Positions 15,066-23,664 are shown, numbered from the stretch's first letter. The stretch: DNA of 39,360 nt from Gemmatimonadota bacterium (GCA_030827315.1 JAURER010000025.1:1-39360); one strand, 5' to 3'. The notes: generated by a model not told the origin, from the sequence alone. Translations and numbers: made by a program.

Positions 15066-17573
15066 ATGAGCAGACTCTCGCACCGTTCCGCGCTCGCGGC
15101 CGGCCTCGCACTCGCGCTGGCCCTCGCGCTGCTTCCCTCCTCCGCGCTCGCCCAGACCCCGACGATCGAGGCCCACACCTCGGGGATGCAGCGAATCGAC
15201 GGCTTCTTCGACCTGTACTGGGACGACGCCGCGGGCTCGATCTTCTGGGAGATCGACAGGCTCGACACCGAGTTTCTCTATCAGATCTCCATGGGCTCCG
15301 GCCTGGGGAGCAATCCGATCGGAATCGACCGGGGTCAGCTCCGGGGCACGTACGTGCTGGAGGCGAAGCGTGTCGGACCGAAGATCCTGCTCGTGGAGCC
15401 GAACTACCAGTACGTCGCGTACAGCGACAACCCGGTGGAGGCGCAGGCCGTGCGCGACGCCTTCGCCCCGTCCGTGCACTGGGGCTTCACCGTGGCCGCG
15501 CAGACGGGCGACCGCGTGCTCGTGGACGCGACGGCGTTCTTCCTGCGTGACGCGCGCGACGTGATCGGCACCATCGCCGCCCGTGGGGAAGGCACCTTCG
15601 TGCTCGACGCGTCACGCAGCGCGATCCACATGCCGGCGGTCCAGGGCTTCCCCGAGAACACCGAAGTCGAAGCGATGCTCACCTTCACGAGCCGCAATCC
15701 CGGCCGTCTGGTCAACGGGGTGGCGGCCACGGGCGGGGCGATCTCGCTTCGGCAGCACCACTCGTTCATCAAGCTTCCCGATCCCGGCTTCAGGACCCGG
15801 ATCGCGGACCCACGCGTAGGCGTGAATGGCCCGACGGTGTTCGACTACGCGACCCCGATCGACGCGGACCGGCAGGTGCGTCTCTCGTCACGCCACCGCC
15901 TCGAGAAGGCGGACCCGAACGCCGAGCGCTCGCGTCCGGTCGAGCCCATCGTCTACTACGTGGACCCCGGCACGCCCGAGCCGATCCGCTCGGCGCTCGT
16001 CGAGGGGGCCGCGTGGTGGAATCAGGCGTTCGAGGCGGCGGGGTTCATCGACGGCTTCCGCGTCGAGGTGCTTCCCGAGGGAATCGACCCGAACGACGCG
16101 CGCTTCAACATGATCCACTGGACGCACCGTCGGACGCGTGGGTACTCCTACGGCAACACGATCATCGACCCGCGCACCGGAGAGATCGTGCGCGGCGTAG
16201 TCAACCTGGGGAGCCTCCGCCTGCGCCAGGACTACCTGCACGGCCAGGGCGTCGTGCCGCCGTTTCCCACGGGCATCTCGGAGCAGGATTCGGAGCTGGG
16301 CGAGTTCGCCGACGCCCCCGACTACCTCTACCTGACCCAGGTCGCGCCGAACTCCGACGCCGTCGAGATGGCGCTGGACCGCGTGCGCCAGCTCTCCGCG
16401 CACGAGGTCGGGCACACGCTGGGCTTTCCGCACAACTACATGGCGAGCGCGTACGACCGAGAGAGCGTGATGGACTACCCCGCTCCGCTCATGCAGATCG
16501 ACGCGAACGGAGACATCGACCTCTCCAACGCGTACGTCCAGAGGATCGGCGAGTACGACAAGCTCTCGGTCAACTGGCTGTACCGTGAGTTCCCCGCGGG
16601 CACGGACGAGGTCGCGGCCCTCGAGGAGATCGCGGCCCAGGGCGTGCGGGACGGGCTCATCTACATGGGGCACAGCAACAACAACTTCATTGGCGCAGCG
16701 CACCAGTACGCGAGCGTCTGGGACAACGGCTCGAACCTCGTCGACCATCTCAAGCTCGAGCTGCGCGTCCGGGAGATCGGCCTTGGGCGGTTCGGCACGG
16801 ACGTGCTGCGTCCGGGCGAGCCGCTCTCGAACCTCGAGTACGTTCTGCTCCCCCTCTACATGCATCACCGTTTCCAGCTCCGCGCCGCCGTGCAGAGCCT
16901 GGGCGGGGCCGATTATCGATATGCCTTGAAGGGCGACGGGCAGACGCCGTTCACGATCGTGGACGGAGCCGAGCAGCGAGACGCCCTCGAGACGGTCCTT
17001 TCCACGCTGTCGGTGGACTTCCTCGCGCTCCCCGAAGCGCTCGTGCGGATGATCCCGCCGCCGGCCTTCCGGCACGAGGAAGGCGAGGTCTTCGACGGGC
17101 GGACCGAGCAGACGTTCGACCCGATTGCGGCCGCGGAGGCATCGGCGGCGTTCACGGTGGGGGAGATCCTCCATCCCGCGCGGATGGCCCGTCTCGAGCT
17201 CTACGGGAGCATGGGCGACTATCCCGATCTCGACGAGGTCGTGGACCGGCTCATGGCGGTCACGTGGGGCGTCGCCGACCCGCGCGACGAGTACCGTCTG
17301 CAGGTGCTCCACGCCGCGCAGCGTACCGTGGTCGACCAGATGATGCGCCAGGCCTCGCTGCAGGGAAATCCGTCGGAGGTCCGCGCGATCCTGAACGACC
17401 GGCTGGAGCGGCTCGCGGCCGAGGTCGAGGCGGAAGCCGCGCCGACCCCCCACCGGAGGCTCGTGGCCGCCGACATCCGACGCTGGCAGTCCGGCATCGA
17501 GAACACCTTGCCCGGCCCCGCCATCGCGCTGCCCGCAGGTGACCCCATCGGGGGGAGCAGCCGAGGCAACTGA
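15066..17573 (+). CDS. Secreted zinc metalloprotease, DUF5117/DUF4953 type
   Basis: The 835-residue product has a signal peptide (LALALALLPSSALAQ). An N-terminal domain of the DUF5117/5118 type follows (GFFDLYWDDAAGSIFWEI onward). The extended zinc motif HEVGHTLGFPH places H446, H450 and H456 as ligands with E447 as base (HExxHxxGxxH). SVMDYP some 20 residues later looks like a metzincin Met-turn. The C-terminal region of about 300 residues is helical. Such proteins are common and secreted in Gemmatimonadota and Bacteroidota, but their substrates are not established. The ATG at 15066 is chosen because it starts directly before the signal peptide; an upstream in-frame start would add residues with no signal character. 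Confidence 0.88.
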   Translation: MSRLSHRSALAAGLALALALALLPSSALAQTPTIEAHTSGMQRIDGFFDLYWDDAAGSIFWEIDRLDTEFLYQISMGSGLGSNPIGIDRGQLRGTYVLEAKRVGPKILLVEPNYQYVAYSDNPVEAQAVRDAFAPSVHWGFTVAAQTGDRVLVDATAFFLRDARDVIGTIAARGEGTFVLDASRSAIHMPAVQGFPENTEVEAMLTFTSRNPGRLVNGVAATGGAISLRQHHSFIKLPDPGFRTRIADPRVGVNGPTVFDYATPIDADRQVRLSSRHRLEKADPNAERSRPVEPIVYYVDPGTPEPIRSALVEGAAWWNQAFEAAGFIDGFRVEVLPEGIDPNDARFNMIHWTHRRTRGYSYGNTIIDPRTGEIVRGVVNLGSLRLRQDYLHGQGVVPPFPTGISEQDSELGEFADAPDYLYLTQVAPNSDAVEMALDRVRQLSAHEVGHTLGFPHNYMASAYDRESVMDYPAPLMQIDANGDIDLSNAYVQRIGEYDKLSVNWLYREFPAGTDEVAALEEIAAQGVRDGLIYMGHSNNNFIGAAHQYASVWDNGSNLVDHLKLELRVREIGLGRFGTDVLRPGEPLSNLEYVLLPLYMHHRFQLRAAVQSLGGADYRYALKGDGQTPFTIVDGAEQRDALETVLSTLSVDFLALPEALVRMIPPPAFRHEEGEVFDGRTEQTFDPIAAAEASAAFTVGEILHPARMARLELYGSMGDYPDLDEVVDRLMAVTWGVADPRDEYRLQVLHAAQRTVVDQMMRQASLQGNPSEVRAILNDRLERLAAEVEAEAAPTPHRRLVAADIRRWQSGIENTLPGPAIALPAGDPIGGSSRGN

Positions 17574-17593
17574 CCCGGGACGTCGGACGTACC

Positions 17594-17629
17594 GGACCCC
17601 CGGAGACACGACACCGTCTCCGGGGGTCC
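17594..17629. terminator. Perfect 14-bp hairpin between convergent genes
   Basis: GGACCCCCGGAGAC (17594-17607) pairs perfectly with GTCTCCGGGGGTCC (17616-17629) around an 8-nt loop. It is 21 nt past the metalloprotease stop and 51 nt before the baeRF stop on the other strand, so it probably ends both transcripts. There is no T-run on either side. Confidence 0.75.
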
Positions 17630-17680
17630 GTGCGTCCGGCCTGGCGTGGTACCGCGGGGGGCCGTCCGGTGCGGGGGGCG

Positions 17681-18769
17681 CTACACCGTGTAACGGAGCC
17701 GAGCCGCGACCCCCTCGCCCTCGGTCTCGAGGCGGTCCGCCCCGACGCCGGAGAGCTCCTCGACCGCCGCGCCCTGCTCGAACGCGGTGCCCACGAAGCG
17801 ATCCACCAGGTCCGTTTCGCGTTCGCGCAGCCTGCGCGAGACCAGAAGCGAGTCGACGCGACCCTCGCGCAGCGCCTCCTTCGTCGCCTGGATCCCGAGG
17901 CTCCCACGACCGCCCGAACGCGCCTGGTCGATGACCGTGCCGAGCAGCGTGTCCTGGTATCGGCGCGTGAGCTCCGAGGCTGCCTCCTCGATGGCGACCT
18001 TCACCTCGGCCGTGCTCATGAGCATGCTCATCGAGGGGACCTCCAGGAAGCGGTTGCCGAAGCGGTCGGCCTGTCGGGCCAGCGCGGTCACCACCTCGAT
18101 CGGTCCGCCGAAGACGACGAAGCCGTCCGTCCCGACGAGCTCCTCCAGCGCGTCGAGGATCTCCACCTGCATGCGCGCCGCGCTGCGCTCGCGCAGCCGC
18201 TGCGCGGTCTGCGTGCCCGTCTCGCCCCGAGCGCCGGAGTAACGACCGGCGCGGGTGGAAGAGACGGAGTCCGCGAGGTCCCCGAAGTCGCGATCGGCCA
18301 CCAGGTCGAACTTCTCCTCTACCACGCCGTCCCGGTAGGCGAAGATCCGGCAGCGCCGGCTGTCCGCCACCGCGGCCGCGACCACGCGATCCTGCTTGAG
18401 GGCGCGCACGTAGGGCGCCACACGGATGCCGCGCTCCCAGCGCACGAGGTCGGGCATGGGCACGGCGACACCTTCGCCATAGCGCAGGTCGTCGGCGGTC
18501 GCGAAACCGACCCACGCGGTGTGCTGCAGGAAGGCCATGTGCCGGGCGAGGCCATGGTCGATGTGAGCCCGTGCCGCATCGAACGCCGCGACCTCGTCCG
18601 GGGCGTCCGCCTGGACCCTGCGGCGCTCCTCCGCCAGGGCCCCGTCCAGCACCGTCCGCCAGATGCGCCGGTCCGCCGGATCCGACTGCGATCCGTCGAC
18701 GTAGACGCTGAGCACCATCACCTCTCCGAGGTCCTTGTACAGGCCCTCCAACTCCGCCCGTGTGAGCAT
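17681..18769 (-). CDS. Vms1/eRF1-like protein (bacterial baeRF family candidate)
   Basis: The 362-residue cytoplasmic protein has no signal or membrane segment. It opens with a helix and a strand ending in VLSVYVDG, like the N-terminus of bacterial eRF1-Vms1 (baeRF) proteins. It has a middle beta strand set (RVVAAAVADSRRCRIFAYRDG), then GTQTAQRLRERSA at residues 185-197, placed where Vms1-type proteins have a GGQ-like loop followed by QR. The C-terminal third (DGFVVFGGPIEV onward) fits the last alpha/beta domain. Vms1 releases peptidyl-tRNA at stalled ribosomes; bacterial members are proposed to act on ribosomes but are little studied. The ATG at 18769 is favoured by AAAGGA eight bases upstream over a GTG at 18790. 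The family call is from pattern only. Confidence 0.6.
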   Translation of the reverse strand: MLTRAELEGLYKDLGEVMVLSVYVDGSQSDPADRRIWRTVLDGALAEERRRVQADAPDEVAAFDAARAHIDHGLARHMAFLQHTAWVGFATADDLRYGEGVAVPMPDLVRWERGIRVAPYVRALKQDRVVAAAVADSRRCRIFAYRDGVVEEKFDLVADRDFGDLADSVSSTRAGRYSGARGETGTQTAQRLRERSAARMQVEILDALEELVGTDGFVVFGGPIEVVTALARQADRFGNRFLEVPSMSMLMSTAEVKVAIEEAASELTRRYQDTLLGTVIDQARSGGRGSLGIQATKEALREGRVDSLLVSRRLRERETDLVDRFVGTAFEQGAAVEELSGVGADRLETEGEGVAARLRYTV

Positions 18770-18811
18770 GTGACCATCCTTTCTCACCACGTGGAACCAG
18801 CACCACGAAGA

Positions 18812-18817
18812 ACGATA
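18812..18817 (-). promoter_or_regulatory. Candidate -10 element before the baeRF-like gene
   Basis: TATCGT on the minus strand lies 42 nt before the ATG at 18769. It lies downstream of the hairpin at 18884-18922, as expected for a separate single-gene unit. No good -35 was found. Confidence 0.3.
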
Positions 18818-18883
18818 GTCGGGGCGCGTGGACGGCGGTGCCGGAAATCCTCCGCGTGGCCGGGTCGGGGTACTCCCCTACGC

Positions 18884-18922
18884 GCGAGGCCCCCGGGGGG
18901 TAACACCGCCCGGGGGCCTCGC
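18884..18922 (-). terminator. Perfect 14-bp hairpin after the zinc-ribbon gene
   Basis: GCGAGGCCCCCGGG (18884-18897) pairs perfectly with CCCGGGGGCCTCGC (18909-18922) around an 11-nt loop. It begins 44 nt past the stop of the minus-strand zinc-ribbon gene. No T-run follows. Confidence 0.7.
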
Positions 18923-18966
18923 AGGGAATTCGGGGTCGAAGACGCCGTCGCCCCCGGCAGGAAGCC

Positions 18967-19161
18967 TCAGATGGAGCAGGTCATGTCCTGTCCGCAGCAC
19001 AGGGGCGACTTGACCTTCCCGTGCCCGTTGGGGCAATTCGACACCTGAACCGTGACCCCGGCCGCCGTGGTGATGGTGCCGTTCTCGAGGGGCGCGTCGC
19101 ATGTGGCGCACGTCATGTTGACGCTCATACCGCACTTGTCGCAGGTATACGTCGCACTCAT
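18967..19161 (-). CDS. Small cysteine-rich (zinc-ribbon-like) protein
   Basis: This 64-residue protein has two CxxC pairs at the N-terminus (C7/C10 in TCDKCGM, C18/C21 in TCATCDA). A second cluster comprises C43 and H47 in NCPNGHG, and C55, C56 and C62 near the C-terminus. The pattern fits one or two bound zinc ions or possibly an iron centre. I recognise the shape as a conserved small bacterial protein of unknown role. AGGAG precedes the ATG by about eight bases. It has its own likely promoter and hairpin terminator, so it is a single-gene transcript. There is no signal peptide, so it is cytoplasmic. Confidence 0.85.
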   Translation of the reverse strand: MSATYTCDKCGMSVNMTCATCDAPLENGTITTAAGVTVQVSNCPNGHGKVKSPLCCGQDMTCSI

Positions 19162-19218
19162 GGGGTCGACTCCTGGTGATGTGCCTTGTCTTGGTGATCG
19201 GACGGATCCACACCGGGC

Positions 19219-19248
19219 ACACTAGCGCCAAACGGCCTCCCCGTCACG
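19219..19248 (-). promoter_or_regulatory. Candidate promoter for the zinc-ribbon gene
   Basis: On the minus strand GTGACG (19248-19243) and TAGTGT (19224-19219) are 18 nt apart and resemble -35 and -10 elements. The -10 is 57 nt before the ATG. They lie immediately past the stop of the fusion gene at 19252. Confidence 0.4.
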
Positions 19249-19251
19249 ACT

Positions 19252-21432
19252 TCACCGCACACCGACCCACCCCTTCACGGAGGCGAACAGCTTCGTGGAG
19301 TCGTATCCCACGCCGTCCTTGAAGACCAGCGCCGTACCTCGGAATGCCGCGACGTCGACGGTGGGGTCGCCACGAAGGAGAACGAGGTCCGCCCGCTTAC
19401 CGGCTTCCACGGTCCCGATCTCCCCGTCGCGCTCGAGATATCGGGCCCCATTTCGAGTCGCGACCTCCACCGCCTGCTCGGCGGTGAGTCCCATCTCGAC
19501 GAGCAGCTGCAGTGCGCGCTGGTTCGCGTACCCGGGTACGACGTCGCCTGCGCCGGTGGGGTCGGTGCCCACCACGAGGAAGCCCCCAGCGTCGTAGAAG
19601 GCCTTCTCCATGGCCATGTACTTCCGCAGCAGCGCCTCGCCCCGTTCGCCCCCCCGGCCGAGGCTCGCCATGACCCGCTCGTGGAGCTGGGGGAGCATCG
19701 CCTCCTGCGCCCCCGCGGGAGGAGCCTCGCGCCCCGGCGCGCGGCGCTCCACCACGGTGAGCGTCGAGGTCAGTGCGACCCCCCTCTCGACCAGGTGGTC
19801 GACGAGACCCCGGAAGGCCGCGCCCGAAAGGTCGAGGTCGAGATACGACTGGTCCGCGCCGCGGGGACACAGGTCGGGTTCCTTGCCCGCGACGAAGTCC
19901 GTGGAGGCGAAGAAGCCGTGCTCCAGGTTGTCGATGCCGAGGTCGGCCGCCTCGCGGTACGTGATCGAGCAGAGGTGTCCGGTGACCTTGGCGCCGCGCG
20001 CGTGCGCCGCCTCGATGGCCGCCCCGAGGGTGGCCCGGTCGATCAGGTTGTAGGCCTTGAACGAGGTCGCACCCTGGTCGAGCCAGAAGTTCACGTGCGC
20101 GCGCGCCTCCGCCGGCGTGGTGAGCTGCGGCATCGCCCGCACGAATCCGTTCGCTCCTTCCAGGTAGGGGGCCGTCACGTCCATGTGCGGCCCCGCGATC
20201 CGGCCCTCGTCGATGTGCTGCTGGACCCGCAGGTCCGTGTACGTATCGACGCTACCGCCGGTGCGCATCGTGGTGACCCCGCCGGCGAGGTAGAGCGGTG
20301 GGAACGAGATCTCGTTCGTGTTGTAGCGCCGCTCGCCGGACGGATAGAAGAGGTGCTCGTGGAGCATCACGAGCCCGGGAATGAGGGTGTGACCCGCCCC
20401 GTCCACGACCTCCGCACCCACCGGAGTTCCGATCTCCGCCGCGGGTCCCACCCGAGCGATGCGGCCGTCGCGGATCTCGACCGACACGCCCGAGCGGGCG
20501 GGTGCACCCGTCCCGTCGATGAGGCGGACGTCACGGATGACCACGTGCGGCGCCGAGACCGAGACGAATTCACGTACCTGCTCGGCGAGATCGTCGTACC
20601 GCAACGCCGGCACCAGGTCGGCCTGTTGGACCCGCCACAGGTCGAAGCGTCGACGCACCTCGGGTATGGGATTGGGCCCCTCGCGGGGCGCGTGGTGCGA
20701 GATGGCCAGCCACGGAGCGTCCTCGGTCCCCTCGTCGGTGTGGTTGATGTCCACCGCGGCGTAGGGCGGATCACTCGCACGGGCGACGAGAATCATCGCC
20801 GTCGCGGCGGTGGAGGTGATGCCATCCCGGTTGCAGCGGATGTCGCCACCGGCCGCCGAGCCCGCCTCGAGGGCCCGCATGAGCCGGTCGGGGAGCGTGT
20901 TGTGGCCACGCGGATCGTCGCGCATGAAGGTCGCGAGCGCGTCGCCGACGACGGCCTCGCTCACCAGGGTGTTGCCCTGGGCCGTCACGGCCATCCCGAG
21001 GTCCGCGCGCACGCCGGTCCATTCCGACGTGCCGTCACCGGTAAAGCCCGCCACCTCCACCACGCCGTCGTGCAGGGTCACCGCACCGTACTGCCGCCGC
21101 GACGTCGCCGTGTCGGCCGTCACCACCAGATCGATGATCTCCTGCGCCCGACGGCCCTCCCGTAGGGCCGCGAACGCACGGTTGCGGTTCTCCAGGTTCC
21201 ACGCCGCCTGGGTGGCCACGACGCCGACCCCCGGAACGAGCGCCCCGACGGCGTCGCCGAAGGTGTTAGGAACGCACGACGCCATAGCGATCCCGACGTC
21301 GCCGGTCCCGGGATCGAGCGCGGCGATGGACCACGTGGTCATGTCGAGCTCAGACACGCCTTCCTGGGCAGCCAGCGGCGCGACGCAGCCCACCGAGAGC
21401 ACCACGCCGCCGGCGATCGTCAGCATCCTCAT
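19252..21432 (-). CDS. Secreted DUF1028-amidohydrolase fusion protein
   Basis: One 726-residue open frame joins two enzymes. After a signal peptide (CVAPLAAQ), residues about 31-250 are a DUF1028 Ntn-hydrolase-like domain opening TTWSIAALDPGTGDVG. A linker of about 40 residues leads to an amidohydrolase domain from residue 297 (VVIRDVRLIDGTGAP). Its metal and catalytic set is complete: H358 and H360 (LHEHLF), K459 (SFKAYN), H486 (TGHLCS), H505 (NLEHGF) and D624 (VGTDPTG), as in imidazolonepropionase/prolidase-like members. AAGGAG is six bases before the ATG at 21432. The fusion suggests that both activities act in series on one extracytoplasmic substrate. No stop or frameshift is seen at the join. 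Confidence 0.88.
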   Translation of the reverse strand: MRMLTIAGGVVLSVGCVAPLAAQEGVSELDMTTWSIAALDPGTGDVGIAMASCVPNTFGDAVGALVPGVGVVATQAAWNLENRNRAFAALREGRRAQEIIDLVVTADTATSRRQYGAVTLHDGVVEVAGFTGDGTSEWTGVRADLGMAVTAQGNTLVSEAVVGDALATFMRDDPRGHNTLPDRLMRALEAGSAAGGDIRCNRDGITSTAATAMILVARASDPPYAAVDINHTDEGTEDAPWLAISHHAPREGPNPIPEVRRRFDLWRVQQADLVPALRYDDLAEQVREFVSVSAPHVVIRDVRLIDGTGAPARSGVSVEIRDGRIARVGPAAEIGTPVGAEVVDGAGHTLIPGLVMLHEHLFYPSGERRYNTNEISFPPLYLAGGVTTMRTGGSVDTYTDLRVQQHIDEGRIAGPHMDVTAPYLEGANGFVRAMPQLTTPAEARAHVNFWLDQGATSFKAYNLIDRATLGAAIEAAHARGAKVTGHLCSITYREAADLGIDNLEHGFFASTDFVAGKEPDLCPRGADQSYLDLDLSGAAFRGLVDHLVERGVALTSTLTVVERRAPGREAPPAGAQEAMLPQLHERVMASLGRGGERGEALLRKYMAMEKAFYDAGGFLVVGTDPTGAGDVVPGYANQRALQLLVEMGLTAEQAVEVATRNGARYLERDGEIGTVEAGKRADLVLLRGDPTVDVAAFRGTALVFKDGVGYDSTKLFASVKGWVGVR

Positions 21433-21452
21433 TCTTTTCTCCTTCCAATGAA

Positions 21453-21482
21453 GCGGGGTCCCCGGCGAACCGGGGACCCCGC
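21453..21482 (-). terminator. Perfect 13-bp hairpin with tetraloop after the PQQ dehydrogenase gene
   Basis: GCGGGGTCCCCGG (21453-21465) and CCGGGGACCCCGC (21470-21482) form a perfect stem with a CGAA loop (read TTCG on the minus strand, a very stable tetraloop). It lies 56 nt past the dehydrogenase stop and 20 nt before the fusion gene. TTCATT follows on the minus strand. Confidence 0.75.
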
Positions 21483-21538
21483 GAACTCTGTGATCGGCCG
21501 TAGGACGGAGGCCCGAAGGCGCACCGTGCTCGGTTCGG

Positions 21539-23599
21539 TCAGTTGGGCAGCGCCATCGCGAAGTTGCCGCCATTCGTGGCCACCACGATGTACTGCCGGC
21601 CTTCGTGCATGTACGTCATCAGGGCGTACCGGTTGTCGTCGGGGATCGGGGCCCGGCCGACTTCCTCGCCCGTCCGCTTGTCGACCGCGAACAGGTGCGG
21701 CGTGTCGTCGGTGGAGTTGCCGGCGTAGACGAGCATGTCGGGCGTCACGAACATGGCCGCCTGACGCCCGCTTCCCGTCCGCGGATCGGGCTTGCCCTGA
21801 ACCGCCGGGTGTTCCAGCACGTAGTCCGGAGTGTCGCCGATCGGGATCCACCACAGGTGCTCGCCCGTGTTCAGGTCGATCGCCGTGATCTTGCTGTACG
21901 GCGCCTTCCAGAAGGGCAGCCCATCGATCCGCCCCGGGCTGGCCGCCGGGCCGGGCACCCACTCGTTGACCGTCGTGCCCGTCGGCTGCCCGGGCTCGTT
22001 GCCCACCTCGGCGCCGTCGTCCTTCTCGGCCCCGGGGATCAGGATGCGGGAAGAGCACCCCTTCTGCGACGGGACGTAGATGATCCCGGTCGAGGGGTCG
22101 TAGGCGGGCGTACCGTCGATGTTCGTGCCACCCACGTCTCCCGGGCACCAGATCGCCGCCCGCTTTCCGAGCTCGTTGTCACGGTGCAGCGGCGGCAGGA
22201 AGAGCGGCCCCCTCTGGAAGTCGGCGAGCGCCTCGATCGCCATCTGCCGAAGCTCCGGCGAGAAGTCGATCAGGTCGTCGTCCGACAGCCCCTGCATGTC
22301 GTACGGCGCGGGCTTCGTCGGGAAGGGCTGGGTCGGCGAGAGGTACTCGCCCGGCACCAGGGACTGCGGCACCGGACGCTCCTCGATGGGCCAGATCGGC
22401 TCACCGGTCTCGCGGTTGAGCACGTAGAGAAACGCCTGCTTCGTCGCCTGCGCGACGATGGGCGTCTCGACACCGTCGATCATCACGTCGGCGAGGATCG
22501 GTACCTGCGGCGTGTCGTAGTTCCAGATGGGGTGATGGACGAACTGGAAGTGCCAGCGCCGCTCGCCGGTCTCGATGTCGAGCGCGATCAGGCTGGTCCC
22601 GAACAGGTTGTTCCCCGGACGGAAGCCGCCGAAGTAGTCCTGCGTGGGGCTGTTGGTGGGAACGTAGACGAGCCCCAGCTCCGGGTCCGCCGCGAGCGGC
22701 GCCCAGGACGAGATGTCGCCGGTCCACTCCCACGCGTCGTTCTCCCACGTCTCGTGGCCGACCTCGCCCGGTCCCGGGATCACGTCGAACTTCCAGAGCT
22801 TCTCACCCGTGCGGGCGTCGTAGCCGAGAATGTCGCCGGGAATCATCTCGCGGCGGGTCTGGTTGTACCCCTGCTCCGCGGAGTTTCCGACCACGACGAC
22901 GCCGTTCGAGACGAGGGCGGGCGATGAGCTCGTGATGTACCCCGTCTCGAGCGGAATGCCGTCCGCCGGGTTCTCGTACTCGTATCCGAGACCGTTCGGG
23001 CCGAGCAGATCGATCACCCCCGTCTCGGGAAAACCCTCGATCCCGACCGGCCCACCGAACCCCTCGATGTGCTCCCCGGTGTGCGCGTCGATGGCGTGCA
23101 GGAAGAACGCGGGCGAGATCAGGTAGACGATGTCACGACCGTCCACGTTCGCGTACGCGACGCCCTTGCCGTGGTTCTTCCGCATCGAGTAGGCCCAGCG
23201 GAACGTCTCGGGCTCCGTGTACGTCCACACCTCCGCACCAGTGCCGGCGTCGGTCGCCACCACGGAGCGATACTCGGAGTGGACGTTGATGAGCAGGCCG
23301 TCCACGTAGATCGGGATCGATCGCGCGTTCACGGACCCGAGATGCGTCGCGTCGTACTCCCACGCGACCTCCAGGTCGGCGAAGTTCGACGGGTTGATCT
23401 GCGTCAGCCCCGTGTAGCGCTGTCCCTGGTTGTTCCCGGTGATGACGGCCCAGTCACCCTCGACGGTGACGCCGGCGGCTCGGCCGCTCGCGGCAGCGTC
23501 GTTGCCCGATTCGGCGCACGCGCTCCCGAGCACGACGATGGTTGCGAGCGCCAGCCAGCGAGTGGACGTGAGGGTCGATCGAAGCAAGCTCGTGCTCAT
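21539..23599 (-). CDS. PQQ-dependent beta-propeller dehydrogenase, lipoprotein
   Basis: The 686-residue product has a lipoprotein signal ending LGSAC28. The remainder is a quinoprotein beta-propeller of the membrane glucose/alcohol dehydrogenase type. Typical blade motifs recur: NFADLEVAWEY, VVATDAGTGAEVWTY, ALDIETGERRWHFQ, AIDLNTGEHLWWIP and AVDKRTGEEVGRA. IWNYDTPQVP matches the conserved WxYDxPxxP element near the PQQ and metal site. There is no CxxCH heme motif, so electrons must go to a separate acceptor or to quinone. Substrate is probably a sugar or alcohol but cannot be fixed. AAAGG precedes the ATG. PQQ biosynthesis genes are not in the window. It is followed by a strong terminator and appears monocistronic. 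Confidence 0.88.
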   Translation of the reverse strand: MSTSLLRSTLTSTRWLALATIVVLGSACAESGNDAAASGRAAGVTVEGDWAVITGNNQGQRYTGLTQINPSNFADLEVAWEYDATHLGSVNARSIPIYVDGLLINVHSEYRSVVATDAGTGAEVWTYTEPETFRWAYSMRKNHGKGVAYANVDGRDIVYLISPAFFLHAIDAHTGEHIEGFGGPVGIEGFPETGVIDLLGPNGLGYEYENPADGIPLETGYITSSSPALVSNGVVVVGNSAEQGYNQTRREMIPGDILGYDARTGEKLWKFDVIPGPGEVGHETWENDAWEWTGDISSWAPLAADPELGLVYVPTNSPTQDYFGGFRPGNNLFGTSLIALDIETGERRWHFQFVHHPIWNYDTPQVPILADVMIDGVETPIVAQATKQAFLYVLNRETGEPIWPIEERPVPQSLVPGEYLSPTQPFPTKPAPYDMQGLSDDDLIDFSPELRQMAIEALADFQRGPLFLPPLHRDNELGKRAAIWCPGDVGGTNIDGTPAYDPSTGIIYVPSQKGCSSRILIPGAEKDDGAEVGNEPGQPTGTTVNEWVPGPAASPGRIDGLPFWKAPYSKITAIDLNTGEHLWWIPIGDTPDYVLEHPAVQGKPDPRTGSGRQAAMFVTPDMLVYAGNSTDDTPHLFAVDKRTGEEVGRAPIPDDNRYALMTYMHEGRQYIVVATNGGNFAMALPN

Positions 23600-23643
23600 G
23601 GGGAGGCCTTTGGGTCCGGTTCACACACGCCGCGTCCGGCGCG

Positions 23644-23664
23644 CCGCCCCCTTCTGGAGGGCGG
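23644..23664 (-). terminator. Possible hairpin after the DUF4139 gene
   Basis: CCGCCC (23644-23649) can pair with GGGCGG (23659-23664), extended by two C-G pairs with one bulged A around a TTCT loop. It lies 90 nt beyond the DUF4139 stop on the minus strand. It is weaker than the three perfect hairpins in the window. Confidence 0.3.

Noticed and set aside
19252-21432. The idea that the DUF1028-amidohydrolase fusion arises from a sequencing error joining two genes
   Set aside because: The frame, codon style and signal are continuous, the second domain has no ribosome site or signal peptide of its own at the join, and no stop or frame change is seen.
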